Shown here piece by piece: positions 44,974-55,299 of a DNA stretch of 64,000 nt; the first letter of the stretch is position 1; every line of letters begins with the position of its first letter. The stretch spans positions 992,001-1,056,000 of the forward strand of contig NZ_CP017194.1 in NCBI RefSeq assembly GCF_006770265.1. The letters run 5' to 3'. Made by a program: the position numbers and the translations under genes. The notes below the pieces were generated by a model, which was not told the origin of the DNA, made no database searches, and worked only from the letters and a program-made list of their open reading frames with translations. Source of the stretch: Lactococcus carnosus (GTDB taxonomy: Bacteria > Bacillota > Bacilli > Lactobacillales > Streptococcaceae).

Positions 44974-46316
44974 TTCATTTCTCCATTCACATAATGACGA
45001 GTAGCCAATAAGTCACGCATCTCAAGCATGGCAGTATAGGTTGCCAGGATATAAACGTGGTCACTGGCTTGTTGTTCAATCAAATCAAGGACATCTGATA
45101 GCGTTTCACTGTCGCTTATCTTATTTTCATCAAAGCCAGAAACACGAACCCGACGCGCCATTTCACTATGTCTGACACCACCCGTGATGATATGTTCCAC
45201 CTTAAGCGCATTAATTAATTCAAAATCGGCATCCCAAATCCAACTTGTATCGATCCCATCAGCGTAATTTGCATTTAGTAAGGTCACGAGGGTAAAAGGA
45301 TAAGGTGCTAACTTCATCATATCCAAAACTTGATTGGCCCCAACTGGATTTTTAATGAGAACAAGGGTACATGTTTTATCCCCAACTTTAAAGGTTTCTT
45401 GGCGACCAAAAACTGCATGAGACTGCTGAAATCCTTTTTCGATGACTGCTGGTGCGATATCAAAGAATTCAGCTACAGAAACAGCAGCTAAAGCATTATA
45501 GATATTATAAAGACCACCGACATTGATTTGATAGTTAGCATCATCAATCACAAAGTTTGCCGACGTATTGGTAATACTTGTTAAATCGGATAGGCAGTAA
45601 TCTAGTTTAGGCCGTCTAAAGCCACAATTTTGGCAGATATAGTCTCCCAAGTTAGCATAGGTATTCATCTTATACAGCAAGATGTGTTGACATGTCGGGC
45701 AAACGACACCTTCTGTGTTATAGTGGGCACGCCTAGGCTCATGTGTCTCATGGTCAAACCCATAATACTTAACAGGATTAACTAGCGTTTTAGCGTTAAA
45801 GAGTGGACTATCTCCATTTAATAAAACAGTCGCTTTTGGTGCTTTAGCAGCACCGTCAATGATGAATTCATAAGTTGTATAAATTTCGCCATAACGGTCC
45901 ATCTGATCACGGAAAATATTAGTAAAGACAAATAAATCAGGGGTAATATAGTTGGTGACAGCAGGTAGACTTGCCTCGTCTATTTCAAGAACAGCTACCT
46001 GTCTTCCTGACTTTTGTCGCTTAGCAGAAAGAAAGGTAGACACGATGCCAGTTATCATATTAGCACCTGTTGTATTGGTCACGATATGACCGAAGGCATT
46101 TTCAAGAATCCCAACGGTTAGGGCAGTTGTCAGTGTTTTGCCATTTGTTCCCGTGATTACAACGATTTCATAGTCACGTGCAATCGTATCGAGAATATTA
46201 GGATCAATTTTTAGTGCCAGCTTACCTGGAAAGGTAGAGCCACGTTTAAAAAAAGTTTGTAGGATAAATTGGCTTGATTTCCCAGCCAAAATCGCTAAAT
46301 TAGATTTCAATGTCAT
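44970..46316 (-). CDS. murT: Lipid II isoglutaminyl synthase, MurT subunit
   Basis: MurT is the Mur-ligase-like subunit that amidates lipid II. The 448-residue protein has the ATP loop [20 protein letters not shown], the central Mur ligase domain with [14 protein letters not shown], a MurT-specific zinc ribbon (CPTC and CQNC in the 220-260 region), and the C-terminal DUF1727 domain with [12 protein letters not shown]. It is the first gene of murT-gatD, divergent from the 46.4 kb gene. Confidence 0.93.
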   Translation of the reverse strand: MTLKSNLAILAGKSSQFILQTFFKRGSTFPGKLALKIDPNILDTIARDYEIVVITGTNGKTLTTALTVGILENAFGHIVTNTTGANMITGIVSTFLSAKRQKSGRQVAVLEIDEASLPAVTNYITPDLFVFTNIFRDQMDRYGEIYTTYEFIIDGAAKAPKATVLLNGDSPLFNAKTLVNPVKYYGFDHETHEPRRAHYNTEGVVCPTCQHILLYKMNTYANLGDYICQNCGFRRPKLDYCLSDLTSITNTSANFVIDDANYQINVGGLYNIYNALAAVSVAEFFDIAPAVIEKGFQQSHAVFGRQETFKVGDKTCTLVLIKNPVGANQVLDMMKLAPYPFTLVTLLNANYADGIDTSWIWDADFELINALKVEHIITGGVRHSEMARRVRVSGFDENKISDSETLSDVLDLIEQQASDHVYILATYTAMLEMRDLLATRHYVNGEMK

Positions 46317-46385
46317 GTCCTTATTTTACCACATTTTATGTTAAAATTAATTTATATGTAACGAACTTTTAGTGGAGGATTTAGT

Positions 46386-47261
46386 ATGACTGAAATAAAA
46401 AAAATTGGGTTTATTGGCCTAGGTGTTATGGGGCACGCGATTGCAGCAAATCTGCTTGCTGATGGCTATGACCTGCATGTTTACAATCGAACAGCATCAA
46501 AAGCAGATGATTTAGTCGCTAATGGTGCACATCTTGCAGCAACCCCTAAAGCAGTTGCTGAGGTAAGTGATTTGATCATCACCATGGTAGGTTACCCGAC
46601 AGATGTAAAAGCAGTCTATTTTGATAAATCGACAGGTATTTTCTCAGGTATAGCAGCAGGTAAACTTGTCGTTGATATGACGACATCAACACCGACCTTG
46701 GCTAAAGAAATAGCTGAAAAAGCAAGTGAACTAGGTGCACTAGCATTAGATGCCCCAGTAAGTGGTGGCGATATCGGTGCCAAAAATCGGACCTTAACGA
46801 TTATGACCGGTGGGGATAGACTCGCTTATGATCGTCTTGCTGATGTCTTCAGTAAGATTGGTAAAAAATCACAGTATTTTGGTGCTGCAGGTAGCGGTCA
46901 GCATGTCAAAATGGCCAATCAAATCGGGATTGCAGGGACGATGACTGCACTATCAGAATTGCTAGTTTATGCCAAGGCAGCAGGATTACCGCTAGAAGCT
47001 GTGATTGAGACATTATCTGCTGGTGGTGCTAATACCTGGTCTTTGACAAACTATGGCCCGCGCATCCTGAAAGCAGACTATTCACCTGGCTTTTTCGTCA
47101 AACATTTCATCAAGGACTTGAAAATTGCTTTGGAAGAGTCAGAAAAGATGGGCCTGACTTTGCCTGCAACACAAGGTGCTTTAAGTCTCTATGAAAAACT
47201 AGCTGACAAAGGTTACCAAGATGCAGGTACACAAGCGCTAATTAAGCTTTGGTGGTCATAA
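46386..47261 (+). CDS. Beta-hydroxyacid dehydrogenase family NAD(P)-dependent oxidoreductase
   Basis: The 291-residue protein is of the 3-hydroxyisobutyrate/tartronate semialdehyde reductase family: KIGFIGLGVMGHAIAANLLA (NAD(P) site with the family GLGxMG), DAPVSGGDIGAKNRTLTIM, the catalytic lysine in GQHVKMANQ, and the C-terminal FVKHFIKDLKIALEE. Succinic semialdehyde or another small semialdehyde is possible. It stands alone between murT and speG. GGAGGA precedes ATG. Confidence 0.85.
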   Translation: MTEIKKIGFIGLGVMGHAIAANLLADGYDLHVYNRTASKADDLVANGAHLAATPKAVAEVSDLIITMVGYPTDVKAVYFDKSTGIFSGIAAGKLVVDMTTSTPTLAKEIAEKASELGALALDAPVSGGDIGAKNRTLTIMTGGDRLAYDRLADVFSKIGKKSQYFGAAGSGQHVKMANQIGIAGTMTALSELLVYAKAAGLPLEAVIETLSAGGANTWSLTNYGPRILKADYSPGFFVKHFIKDLKIALEESEKMGLTLPATQGALSLYEKLADKGYQDAGTQALIKLWWS

Positions 47262-47348
47262 ACCACTGGATTTAAAAGATAATCTACATAATTTTACATA
47301 ATTATAAATATGTAAAAATAATAAGTGATAAAAAGGTACAGCAATAAA

Positions 47349-47846
47349 ATGAAAATAAGACCCTTAGAACGAAATGATTTACCCTTTATCCATCAGTTAG
47401 ATAACCATAAAATGACGATGGCACTCTGGTTTGAAGAACCGTATGAATCGATAGATGAATTAACAAGCCTCTATGACAAACACATCCACGATAATACAGA
47501 ACGCCGATTTGTGATTGATTTAGATGGCGAATTTGCTGGAGTGATTGAACTGGTTGAGATTGACTATATTCATCGGACAACTGAAATTCAGATTATCGTC
47601 AGAAAAGCTTATCAAGGGCAAGGACTTGCTAAAAAAGCCATCCGTAAGGGACTTGACTATGCCTTTAATATGTTAAATATGCACAAGGTATATCTCTATG
47701 TAGATGTCGATAATCAAGTGGGGATTCATATTTATGAAGGCGTTGGTTTTGTCAAAGAAGGGGTGATGCGACAACAGTTCTATGCAAATGGTGCCTATCA
47801 TGATAGCTTATTCATGGGTATTTTTAAGGGTGAAGTAAGGCCGTAA
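47349..47846 (+). CDS. speG: Spermidine N1-acetyltransferase (SpeG-like GNAT)
   Basis: SpeG acetylates spermidine and relieves polyamine excess. The 165-residue GNAT protein follows SpeG closely: IRPLERNDLPFIHQLDNHK, WFEEPYESIDELTSLYDKH, the acetyl-CoA loop VRKAYQGQGLAKKAI, and FVKEGVMRQQFYANGAYHD. The frame opens at GTG 47325; ATG 47349 matches the family N-terminus and has AAAGG upstream at a long distance. It fits the polyamine importer at 17.7-23 kb. Confidence 0.85.
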   Translation: MKIRPLERNDLPFIHQLDNHKMTMALWFEEPYESIDELTSLYDKHIHDNTERRFVIDLDGEFAGVIELVEIDYIHRTTEIQIIVRKAYQGQGLAKKAIRKGLDYAFNMLNMHKVYLYVDVDNQVGIHIYEGVGFVKEGVMRQQFYANGAYHDSLFMGIFKGEVRP

Positions 47847-47916
47847 TTGATAGGAGAGAAGTAAGTATCCTCTCAGTTGTTAACAGGCGCCAAAACAAGC
47901 CAAAAATGATTGAATT

Positions 47917-47949
47917 TAAAAAAACAGAAAATGCCTTCTGTTTTTTTTT
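47917..47949 (+). terminator. Terminator after speG
   Basis: AAAACAGAA and TTCTGTTTT pair around AATGCC, followed by a long T run; the A run on the left lets it also serve the convergent araC-type gene. Confidence 0.85.
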
Positions 47950-47993
47950 GTCCATTATTCAGAATTATCATTATCAAGTTGCAGATAGTTGAC

Positions 47994-48920
47994 TTAAGTC
48001 GCACTTGGTCTAGCAGGTTTAGATTTGACTAATCTTAAGAGTTCATCTTCTCTATGATCTATGATATTATTTTCGTAAGTCAAAAAAGTCTGTCTAAACT
48101 CTGTTGGTGATACATTGAAATTTTTCTTGAATGCACGATCAAAGACCACCTGAGAATGGAAGCCAACTTCGTAGACAATATCAGTAATGGATAGTGAAGA
48201 ATATAAAAGCAGTTGGACTGCCTGATTGAGACGAATTAGAATCAAGGCACGTTTTGGTGTCAGATTATATTGTTTTTTAAATAACCTAATCAGGTAACTC
48301 TGATCAATATGACAGTAGCTCGCGACTTCAGGAATTGAGATATCCTCAAAATAATTTTGAAAGAGATAACTCATGGCAGACTTAGCAATCGGATTAATCG
48401 TCGTCTCAGCAATCGGAAAGCTCAAATAGGTATCGTTGATAGCGGAAATGATTGACATAAATTCATATAAACAAGCGTTGCGCTTTAAGGCATCCGAAAA
48501 ACTATCACCCTCGACCATAATAGCAGAAACGACATGATGATAGAGGCTTTCTATAACTTCTTTATCGGCATTAAAAGAAAAAGTAGTGGCAAAAGGCGAA
48601 TTTGCCATAATTTCGGATAAGACCGTCTCGTCACAAGAAAATCCAATCCAAACATAAGACCACGGGGCAAGACTATCGGACTGATAGGAAAAATAACTAT
48701 CAGCTGGCAGAAAAAATACCCCACCTTTTTTTATCTTGTAAAGTTTATTATTGATAGATAAGGTCCCCTCCCCGTCAAATACAACATGTATTTGGTGGGT
48801 TTTCTTCTTTAAAGGACCCACTGTGTGTAGGGGTAATGTCTGTGAAATACCTGAATACTCATAAAGCAGGGGAGACTTGAGCCATTGGTTACTAGAAATA
48901 TCATAGATAGTATGTTCCAT
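47994..48920 (-). CDS. AraC family transcriptional regulator of the pentose island
   Basis: The 308-residue protein has an N-terminal cupin for the effector (QIHVVFDGEGTLSINNKLY, GGVFFLPADSYFSYQS) and two C-terminal helix-turn-helix motifs (ISIPEVASYCHIDQSYLIRL, LSITDIVYEVGFHSQVVFDR, FNVSPTEFRQTF). The open frame reaches 12 codons upstream to 48956; ATG 48920 has no close ribosome site and a TATAAT lies just 6 nt before it. It diverges from the ChvE-type importer and is the likely activator for arabinose use. Confidence 0.85.
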   Translation of the reverse strand: MEHTIYDISSNQWLKSPLLYEYSGISQTLPLHTVGPLKKKTHQIHVVFDGEGTLSINNKLYKIKKGGVFFLPADSYFSYQSDSLAPWSYVWIGFSCDETVLSEIMANSPFATTFSFNADKEVIESLYHHVVSAIMVEGDSFSDALKRNACLYEFMSIISAINDTYLSFPIAETTINPIAKSAMSYLFQNYFEDISIPEVASYCHIDQSYLIRLFKKQYNLTPKRALILIRLNQAVQLLLYSSLSITDIVYEVGFHSQVVFDRAFKKNFNVSPTEFRQTFLTYENNIIDHREDELLRLVKSKPARPSAT

Positions 48921-49216
48921 GATTTGATTATACCTTTTTCTGTTGCTTAATGCCAAAAAATATTTCAGTTTAGATAGCTAATAAAAAAAACTGCTCTCTA
49001 TTTCTAGAGGAAATCCTTATATTTAGAGACATCAGGATACTATCTCGCAATATGATACGATTAAAAAAAGTTACTTTTCTTAAATAGGATAGTCCAAAAA
49101 AAGTTTAGTTCTGCGCTAAAAAGGCTAAGCTAGCGTGAGCGTAATAGCTTAAACTTAACTTAGGTTCCAGATAGGAGCAAACCACAAACTAGTATTCATT
49201 ATAAAGGAGTTGTCAA
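48921..49216. other. Intergenic control region between araC-type regulator and importer
   Basis: The stretch holds the regulator's -10 (TATAAT on the minus strand, 48927-48932). It also holds the repeats TTTAG/CTAAA (about 49104-49120) and AAGCTA/TAGCTT (about 49127-49150). A convincing -35/-10 pair for the importer and a clear cre site were not found. Confidence 0.4.
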
Positions 49217-50374
49217 ATGAAATCTTGGAAAAAAGTCCTCGCTGTAGGTGCTGTATTAGCAACCACCCTCATTGTGACGGGATGTAGTAGCTCACGCACG
49301 ACATCCTCGGATAAAAGTACAGACAAAAAGGAGAAATTAGTTTATATTTCGATGCCGACAGAAGCAGAAGAACGCTGGGTCAAGGATGGCAATGAGCTCA
49401 AAAAACAAATTAAGAAGTCGGGTTACAAAGTTGACTTAACTTTTGCCCAAGATAAAGTTGAACAACAAAATTCCGATATCGAAAATGCAGTGAATAAAGG
49501 GGCAGCTATTATTGTGGTAGCAGCTAAAGATGGTTCTGCTGTAGGTCCTGCTGTAGAAAAAGCACGTGATGCTGGTGTAAAAGTCATCTCGTATGACCGT
49601 CTCATCTTAGATACGAAAGCAGTTGACTACTATGTTACTTTCCAATTAGAGAAAACAGGTGTATGGGAATCTAATTATCTGATAGAAAAACTTGGTCTTG
49701 ATAAAGGGAAAAAAGGACCGTTCAATGTCGAGCTATTTACTGGATCAGCTGATGACAACAATGCAAAATACTTCTTCAAAGGTGCTTGGGAATTATTACA
49801 ACCTTATTTTGAAAGTGGCGCTCTAGTTAGCCCTTCAGGTAAGGTGACCAAAAACTTTAAACTTGAAAACTGGCAAGATATCTCAATCGACTCTTGGAAA
49901 ATGGAAAAAGCGCAATCTGAAATGGAATCACGTCTTGCCAAATATAATGGCGGAAAAACACATCTGGATGCGGTACTTTCACCATATGATGGTATCTCAA
50001 AAGGTGTAATCAATGCGATTGAAGGACAAGGGATGCCTTGGAAACCAGGAACAGACCAATGGCCTTATATCACAGGTCAAGATGCAATGGTAACCGCTCT
50101 ATCAGATATTCTTGATGGTAAACAAGGTGAAACTGTTTGGAAAGATACGCGTGCCTTAGCAACAAAAGTGGCTGAAGTTTGTGTGACGATACTGGATGGT
50201 AAAAAAGTGAAAACAACTGAGACGATGAATAATAATAAATTCGATGTCCCATCTATCCTTTTAGATTCCAAATCAGTTACTAAAAATGGGGCTTCTGATG
50301 CAAAAGATACGATATCCGTTAAAGATGTTGTAGATAGTGGCTATGTAACAGCAGAAAAAGTTGGCTTGAAATAA
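49217..50374 (+). CDS. chvE: ChvE-type sugar ABC transporter substrate-binding lipoprotein
   Basis: The 385-residue lipoprotein has a signal with lipobox IVTGCSSS (cysteine near residue 23). The periplasmic-binding fold is of the ChvE/multiple-monosaccharide type: VYISMPTEAEERWVKDGNEL, VISYDRLILDTKAVDYYVTF, VELFTGSADDNNAKYFFKGA, and LDAVLSPYDGISKGVINAIE. ChvE proteins bind xylose, arabinose, galactose or glucose. AAAGGAG precedes ATG. GguA and GguB homologues follow, then arabinose enzymes, so L-arabinose is the best guess for its ligand. Confidence 0.88.
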   Translation: MKSWKKVLAVGAVLATTLIVTGCSSSRTTSSDKSTDKKEKLVYISMPTEAEERWVKDGNELKKQIKKSGYKVDLTFAQDKVEQQNSDIENAVNKGAAIIVVAAKDGSAVGPAVEKARDAGVKVISYDRLILDTKAVDYYVTFQLEKTGVWESNYLIEKLGLDKGKKGPFNVELFTGSADDNNAKYFFKGAWELLQPYFESGALVSPSGKVTKNFKLENWQDISIDSWKMEKAQSEMESRLAKYNGGKTHLDAVLSPYDGISKGVINAIEGQGMPWKPGTDQWPYITGQDAMVTALSDILDGKQGETVWKDTRALATKVAEVCVTILDGKKVKTTETMNNNKFDVPSILLDSKSVTKNGASDAKDTISVKDVVDSGYVTAEKVGLK

Positions 50375-50600
50375 GGCCATCTCATAACGATTAACTAATG
50401 TGTTTAGCTAATCTGTTAGGGCACCTTCTTAAAACCGCTTGGCATGCGTTTTGTGGTCATTTAAAAAAATCGACAAAATCTTGATAGCCTGACGCGTGTA
50501 CGTCTATGAAGATTACCGATGCATTTGAAAATGAACCTCAGACACAAGGCTGCGGTTTTAGAGGTGCTCTTTATATCTGAATCGTATTAGAAAGGTAGTA
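50375..50600 (+). other. Gap between the binding protein and ATPase genes
   Basis: No gene is seen. AAAACCGC and GCGTTTT pair with a one-base bulge (about 50434-50455), and no T run follows. Such a hairpin could raise binding-protein mRNA relative to the downstream genes. Confidence 0.4.
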
Positions 50601-52178
50601 ATGGGTATTTTAAAAAGTATTGATAAAAGTAAAAGACTAATTGGTAGTGATGACATTATCCTTAAGATGAGCCACATTCGCAAAACATTTGGTCCGGTCA
50701 TTGCACTAAAAGATGTCAGCTTGTCAGTTAAGCAAGGTCATATACATGCAATTTGTGGTGAGAATGGGGCTGGTAAATCGACACTGATGAATGTCCTATC
50801 AGGTGTCTATCCTCATGGCACCTATGATGGTCAGATTGAATATGGTGGAAAAGAGGTCAAATACCAGTCCTTACGAGATTCTGAAAAAGATGGGATTGTC
50901 ATTATTCATCAAGAACTAGCGCTATCACCTTTTCTATCAATTGCAGAGAATATTTTTCTAGGAAATGAACAAAAAAAGGGATTTAAAATTGATTGGCATA
51001 AAACGCGTGAAAAAGCACTTGCCATCATGAAAAAAGTGGGACTTGATGAGAGCCCAGATACACCCATTAACCAGATTGGTGTTGGTAAACAGCAACTTGT
51101 TGAAATTGCCAAAGCAATCAGTAAAGATGTGAAGGTATTGATACTGGATGAACCGACATCTGCCTTAAATGATGATGACTCGCTTCATCTCCTACAATTA
51201 ATCGAAAATTTACGAGATGAAGCAGGTGTGTCATCTGTCATCATCTCACACAAACTCAATGAAATTAGTCTGATTGCGGATGAGGTAAGTATTATTCGAG
51301 ATGGTGAATCAATTGGAGATGAAATCTTGATTGATGCGACACATCCGCTAGATGAAGAAATTCTGATTGCCAGGATGGTAGGCCGTACACTAGATAGTCG
51401 ATATCCACCTCGTGATAAGCGAATCGGAGAAGAAATGCTTGCTATCAAAGATTGGACGGTTTACCACCCTGAAGATCCTCAGCGTAAAATAGTCGATCAG
51501 TTAAGCTTAAACGTTAAGGGTGGTGAAATCATTGGCTTGGCTGGCTTAATGGGTTCCGGTCGAACAGAATTTGCCATGAGTTTTTTTGGTCAAGCATATG
51601 GGACGAAAATAAGTGGTGAAGTGCTCTTAAAAGGTAAAAAAGTATTCTTCCATAATGTTAATCAAGCCATTAAACATGGCATTGCTTACGTGTCAGAAGA
51701 CCGGAAGACCTATGGCTTAAATCTACTACAAAACATCCGAGAAAATACGGTTTTAGCGGGCTTAAATCGAATATCAAATAAGTTTGGTGTCATTGATAAG
51801 CATCAAGAAATTATCAGTGCGGACGGCTTAAGACAGCACTTACATACGAAATCTTCTTCTATAGAAACCAATGTCAGCACCTTATCTGGTGGCAATCAAC
51901 AAAAAGTGGTCTTTTCAAAATGGCTGTTCAACTCACCAGATATCCTGATATTAGATGAACCAACTCGAGGAATTGATGTCGGAGCGAAATATGAAATTTA
52001 TGAAGCCATCAATTCGCTTGCTGGTAATGGTAAAGCTGTCATCGTCATTTCTTCTGAATTACCTGAAATTCTAGGGATTTGCGACAAAATTTATACAATC
52101 AGTAATGGTAAGGTCACAGGATGCTTTGAAAAAGAAGCTGCGACACAAGAATCTTTGATGAAATACATGACACTATAA
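50601..52178 (+). CDS. gguA: Monosaccharide ABC transporter ATP-binding protein (GguA type)
   Basis: The 525-residue protein has two fused ABC domains. The first has Walker A GENGAGKSTLMN and VLILDEPTSALND; the second has the degenerate loop GLMGSGRTE, signature LSGGNQQKV and ILILDEPTRGIDVG, as in GguA, XylG and MglA. It starts with an extra 20-residue N-terminus before the domain. AGAAAGGTAGT lies before ATG. It powers the importer together with the following permease. Confidence 0.9.
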   Translation: MGILKSIDKSKRLIGSDDIILKMSHIRKTFGPVIALKDVSLSVKQGHIHAICGENGAGKSTLMNVLSGVYPHGTYDGQIEYGGKEVKYQSLRDSEKDGIVIIHQELALSPFLSIAENIFLGNEQKKGFKIDWHKTREKALAIMKKVGLDESPDTPINQIGVGKQQLVEIAKAISKDVKVLILDEPTSALNDDDSLHLLQLIENLRDEAGVSSVIISHKLNEISLIADEVSIIRDGESIGDEILIDATHPLDEEILIARMVGRTLDSRYPPRDKRIGEEMLAIKDWTVYHPEDPQRKIVDQLSLNVKGGEIIGLAGLMGSGRTEFAMSFFGQAYGTKISGEVLLKGKKVFFHNVNQAIKHGIAYVSEDRKTYGLNLLQNIRENTVLAGLNRISNKFGVIDKHQEIISADGLRQHLHTKSSSIETNVSTLSGGNQQKVVFSKWLFNSPDILILDEPTRGIDVGAKYEIYEAINSLAGNGKAVIVISSELPEILGICDKIYTISNGKVTGCFEKEAATQESLMKYMTL

Positions 52179-52184
52179 ACGTCT

Positions 52185-53399
52185 ATGAGTAAAAAAATGA
52201 ATAAAAAAGGTCAAGAAGCTTCCTTCAAATCTTTGATTTCTCAAAATTTGAAGCAATATGGGATGATTGGTGCCTTGGTCGCACTCGTGGTCTTCTTCCA
52301 AATTTCAACAAATGGGTTATTACTATTACCTAACTCCTTTGTTGCCCTGATACAACAAAATGCTTATGTTTTGATTCTCTCCATGGGTATGGTCATGATT
52401 ATTATTGCCACCCACATTGACCTATCTGTCGGTAGTCAAGTTGCCTTTATCGGTGGCATACTAGCCATTCTGATGGAAAAAATGCACGTCAATTGGGTCT
52501 TTGCAATTTTTGTTGCCATAGCGGTTGGTTTACTAATCGGTGCTTGGCACGGTTTCTGGGTTGCCTACGTCGGTATACCAGGATTTATCACAACACTTGC
52601 TGGTATGTTATTATTTCGAGGTCTATCAACCATCTTAGTCGGTGAATCAGTTCCCATTAAATCGCAAGCCTATCGCAATATAGCGAAGGGCTACTTACCA
52701 AACGTACTTGGCTTTGCGGGTCCATTTGATGTACTGACCCTTGTTATTGGAATCCTCATCATTGCCTTCATCATCTATTCAACAATGCGTAATATCAAGC
52801 GTGCAATTTCTGCAGGCATCACCCTTTCAAGTAATGATAAAACATTGAAGTATATTACTGCTGGTGTTGGCATCATCGTCGTTGGCTTTGTTACCTACTT
52901 ACTGGCACAATCTGGAAATGGAACAGAAGGTGGGATGCCGATTACTTTAGTTATCGTTGGTCTCTTGTTTGTCATGTATAACTTCATTACCACATCAACT
53001 GTTTTTGGTCGCCAAGTCTATGCAGTAGGTGGCAACCGTAAAGCAGCAACGCTATCTGGTATTAACACGCGCTTAGTCGATTTCAAACTCTTTCTCCACA
53101 TGGGATTCTTAGTATCAATTGCATCGATCGTTATGTTATCACGCTCAGCATCAGCAACAGCAGTAGCAGGACAAGAATTTGAGATGGATGCTATCGCTGC
53201 TTGTTTCATCGGTGGTACAGCTGTAACGGGTGGTGCGGGTACCATCCCTGGTGTAATGATTGGGTCAGCTGTTATGGGTGTACTGAATCAAGGTCTGTCA
53301 TTACTAGGAGTATCGTCTGCATGGGTAAAAGCCATCAAAGGGTTGGTTCTGTTATTAGCAGTAGCCTTTGACATTATGTCTAAGAAGAAGAAAAGATGA
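52185..53399 (+). CDS. gguB: Monosaccharide ABC transporter permease (GguB type)
   Basis: The 404-residue membrane protein has the RbsC/XylH-type permease pattern with about ten segments: ILSMGMVMIIIATHIDLSVG, GIPGFITTLAGMLLFRGL, QVYAVGGNRKAATLSGINTR, and AACFIGGTAVTGGAGTIPG. It is longer than RbsC, as GguB and XylH are. No ribosome site precedes ATG 52185; the next ATG, four codons later, is no better, so translation probably continues from the ATPase gene 6 nt upstream. Confidence 0.9.
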   Translation: MSKKMNKKGQEASFKSLISQNLKQYGMIGALVALVVFFQISTNGLLLLPNSFVALIQQNAYVLILSMGMVMIIIATHIDLSVGSQVAFIGGILAILMEKMHVNWVFAIFVAIAVGLLIGAWHGFWVAYVGIPGFITTLAGMLLFRGLSTILVGESVPIKSQAYRNIAKGYLPNVLGFAGPFDVLTLVIGILIIAFIIYSTMRNIKRAISAGITLSSNDKTLKYITAGVGIIVVGFVTYLLAQSGNGTEGGMPITLVIVGLLFVMYNFITTSTVFGRQVYAVGGNRKAATLSGINTRLVDFKLFLHMGFLVSIASIVMLSRSASATAVAGQEFEMDAIAACFIGGTAVTGGAGTIPGVMIGSAVMGVLNQGLSLLGVSSAWVKAIKGLVLLLAVAFDIMSKKKKR

Positions 53400-53614
53400 T
53401 GATTAATTGGAAAAAATATGCTAAATACCTATACCCAATTGGTGGTATCGGGGTGATATGGTGGGCAGTAACGTCAGTCATGTCTGAGTTAAAGCTAGGT
53501 ACCATCGTTCAAAATAGCTTACCATTAGCCATCCAACTTGCTTGCTGCCTAATCGTACTCGTTTTAATCATTAGACAATCTATTAGCCTATGGTTTTTAT
53601 CAAGAAAAAATTAG
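53396..53614 (+). CDS. Small membrane protein of the importer operon, 72 residues
   Basis: The frame starts at ATG 53396, overlapping the permease stop by 4 nt (ATGA). It has two membrane segments: YLYPIGGIGVIWWAVTSVM and LPLAIQLACCLIVLVLIIRQ, linked by a short polar part. I know no family for it. The coupling suggests it is made with the permease, perhaps as a small accessory subunit. It could also be the remains of a larger gene. Confidence 0.6.
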   Translation: MMINWKKYAKYLYPIGGIGVIWWAVTSVMSELKLGTIVQNSLPLAIQLACCLIVLVLIIRQSISLWFLSRKN

Positions 53615-53692
53615 GTTGTGAGTGGCCAAATTTGGCTAGGCTTAGGACGCATTAAGCAAGTCATTCATTCATTTGTTTGTATAGGAGGAAAG

Positions 53693-55282
53693 ATGGGCAA
53701 GACGATAGAAAAAATAGAATCTGGTCAAACGTCATTAGGGATTGAGCTTGGCTCAACCCGAATCAAGTCAGTCCTAATTGACGATCAGTTTAAGGTTCTC
53801 GCTACAGGTAGCTTTGAATGGGAAAATCAATTAGTAGATGGGTTTTGGACATATTCACTAGACCATATTTGGCAGGGGATTCAGAAAAGCTACCATGCTT
53901 TGACACGTGATGTCCAAGAAAAATATGGGACAAGCTTAGCCCACATCGGATCAATCGGTATTTCAGCGATGATGCATGGTTATCTAGCATTTGATCAAAA
54001 TGACAACCTATTAGTGCCGTTTCGTACCTGGAGAAATGCCAATACGACTCAGGCAGCTGCGGCATTATCAGAGTTATTTCAGTTTAATATACCAGAACGA
54101 TGGAGTATCTCACATTTATATCAAGCCATGCTAGACAGAGAAGCACATGTTACAGATGTCCGCTATTTAACAACACTAGCAGGTTATGTACATTGGCAGT
54201 TAACAGGTGAGCGAGTATTAGGCATTGGTGATGCGTCAGGCATGTTTCCGATTGATGTTACGACAAAGCAGTATGAGCAAGAAAAAGTAGCAAAATTTGA
54301 AGGACTCATGTCTACAAATTTGCTATCATATGGGGTATTAGAGATACTACCCAAGGTACTCGTGGCTGGTGAAGCTGCCGGGAATTTGACAGCGCACGGG
54401 GCAAAACTACTTGATTCAACCGGAAAGTTACAGGCTGGCATACCATTTTGTCCTCCTGAAGGTGATGCTGGAACAGGAATGGTTGCGACCAACAGTATTG
54501 CCAAACGAAGGGGAAATGTTTCTGCGGGAACCTCTGCCTTTGCCATGCTTGTCCTAGAAAAAGACTTGCAGCACTATTATCCAGAAATAGATTTAGTTAC
54601 AACACCTACGGGTAGTCTAGTAGCTATGGTCCACACCAATAATTGTTCATCAGAAATTAATGCATGGTTGCATCTCTTTGAACAAGTTGCTGAAATTACG
54701 GGTGTATCGATTACAAGAGATCAATTATTTGAAAAGCTCTTTAAGGAAGCTTTAACAGGAGATAGTGATTGTGGTGGCTTACTTTCCTATGGCTATCATT
54801 CCGGTGAAAATATTACCAGGATACCGGAAGGACGACCACTTTTTGTCAGAAAGCCAACTGATGATTTTACTTTAGCAAATTTTATGCGCATGCAGTTGTT
54901 TTCCGCTTTTGCTGCCCTCAAAATCGGGATGGCTATTTTAAGGCAAGAACAGGTGAAAATTGATCGGATTGTTGGTCATGGTGGCATCTTCAAAACAGCA
55001 GTCGTAGGCCAAAAATTCCTCGCTGCAGCCATGCAAGCACCGGTCACAATAATGGAAAATGCTGGTGAAGGCGGCGCGTGGGGAATTGCAGTATTAGCAA
55101 GCTTTTTAAGACAAACAAAAGAAAAAGACTTAGCGCTATTTTTAGATGACCTCGTCTTCTCAGATGTTGTGGGGACAACAATCTCCCCTGATTCATCAGA
55201 TGTCATTGGCTTTAATCAGTATGTCAAAAACTATCAAAAAGGGTTAGCAATTGAAGCAGCTGCGATTGAGCAGTTAAGCTAG
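53693..55282 (+). CDS. FGGY-family carbohydrate kinase (probable L-ribulokinase)
   Basis: The 529-residue kinase has the FGGY N-terminal [52 protein letters not shown], and the late [20 protein letters not shown] with [17 protein letters not shown]. The open frame extends 25 codons upstream; ATG 53693 has AGGAGGAAAG. By position with araD and araA it should phosphorylate L-ribulose (AraB), but the sequence is not of the classical AraB length or start, and databases often label this group xylulokinase. It may serve both pentoses. Confidence 0.82.
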   Translation: MGKTIEKIESGQTSLGIELGSTRIKSVLIDDQFKVLATGSFEWENQLVDGFWTYSLDHIWQGIQKSYHALTRDVQEKYGTSLAHIGSIGISAMMHGYLAFDQNDNLLVPFRTWRNANTTQAAAALSELFQFNIPERWSISHLYQAMLDREAHVTDVRYLTTLAGYVHWQLTGERVLGIGDASGMFPIDVTTKQYEQEKVAKFEGLMSTNLLSYGVLEILPKVLVAGEAAGNLTAHGAKLLDSTGKLQAGIPFCPPEGDAGTGMVATNSIAKRRGNVSAGTSAFAMLVLEKDLQHYYPEIDLVTTPTGSLVAMVHTNNCSSEINAWLHLFEQVAEITGVSITRDQLFEKLFKEALTGDSDCGGLLSYGYHSGENITRIPEGRPLFVRKPTDDFTLANFMRMQLFSAFAALKIGMAILRQEQVKIDRIVGHGGIFKTAVVGQKFLAAAMQAPVTIMENAGEGGAWGIAVLASFLRQTKEKDLALFLDDLVFSDVVGTTISPDSSDVIGFNQYVKNYQKGLAIEAAAIEQLS

Positions 55283-55299
55283 TATAAGTGGAGGGAAAT

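Noticed and set aside
48957-49216. cre site before the ChvE-type gene
   Set aside because: GC-containing stretches such as GCGTGAGCGTAATAGC break the consensus at key places.
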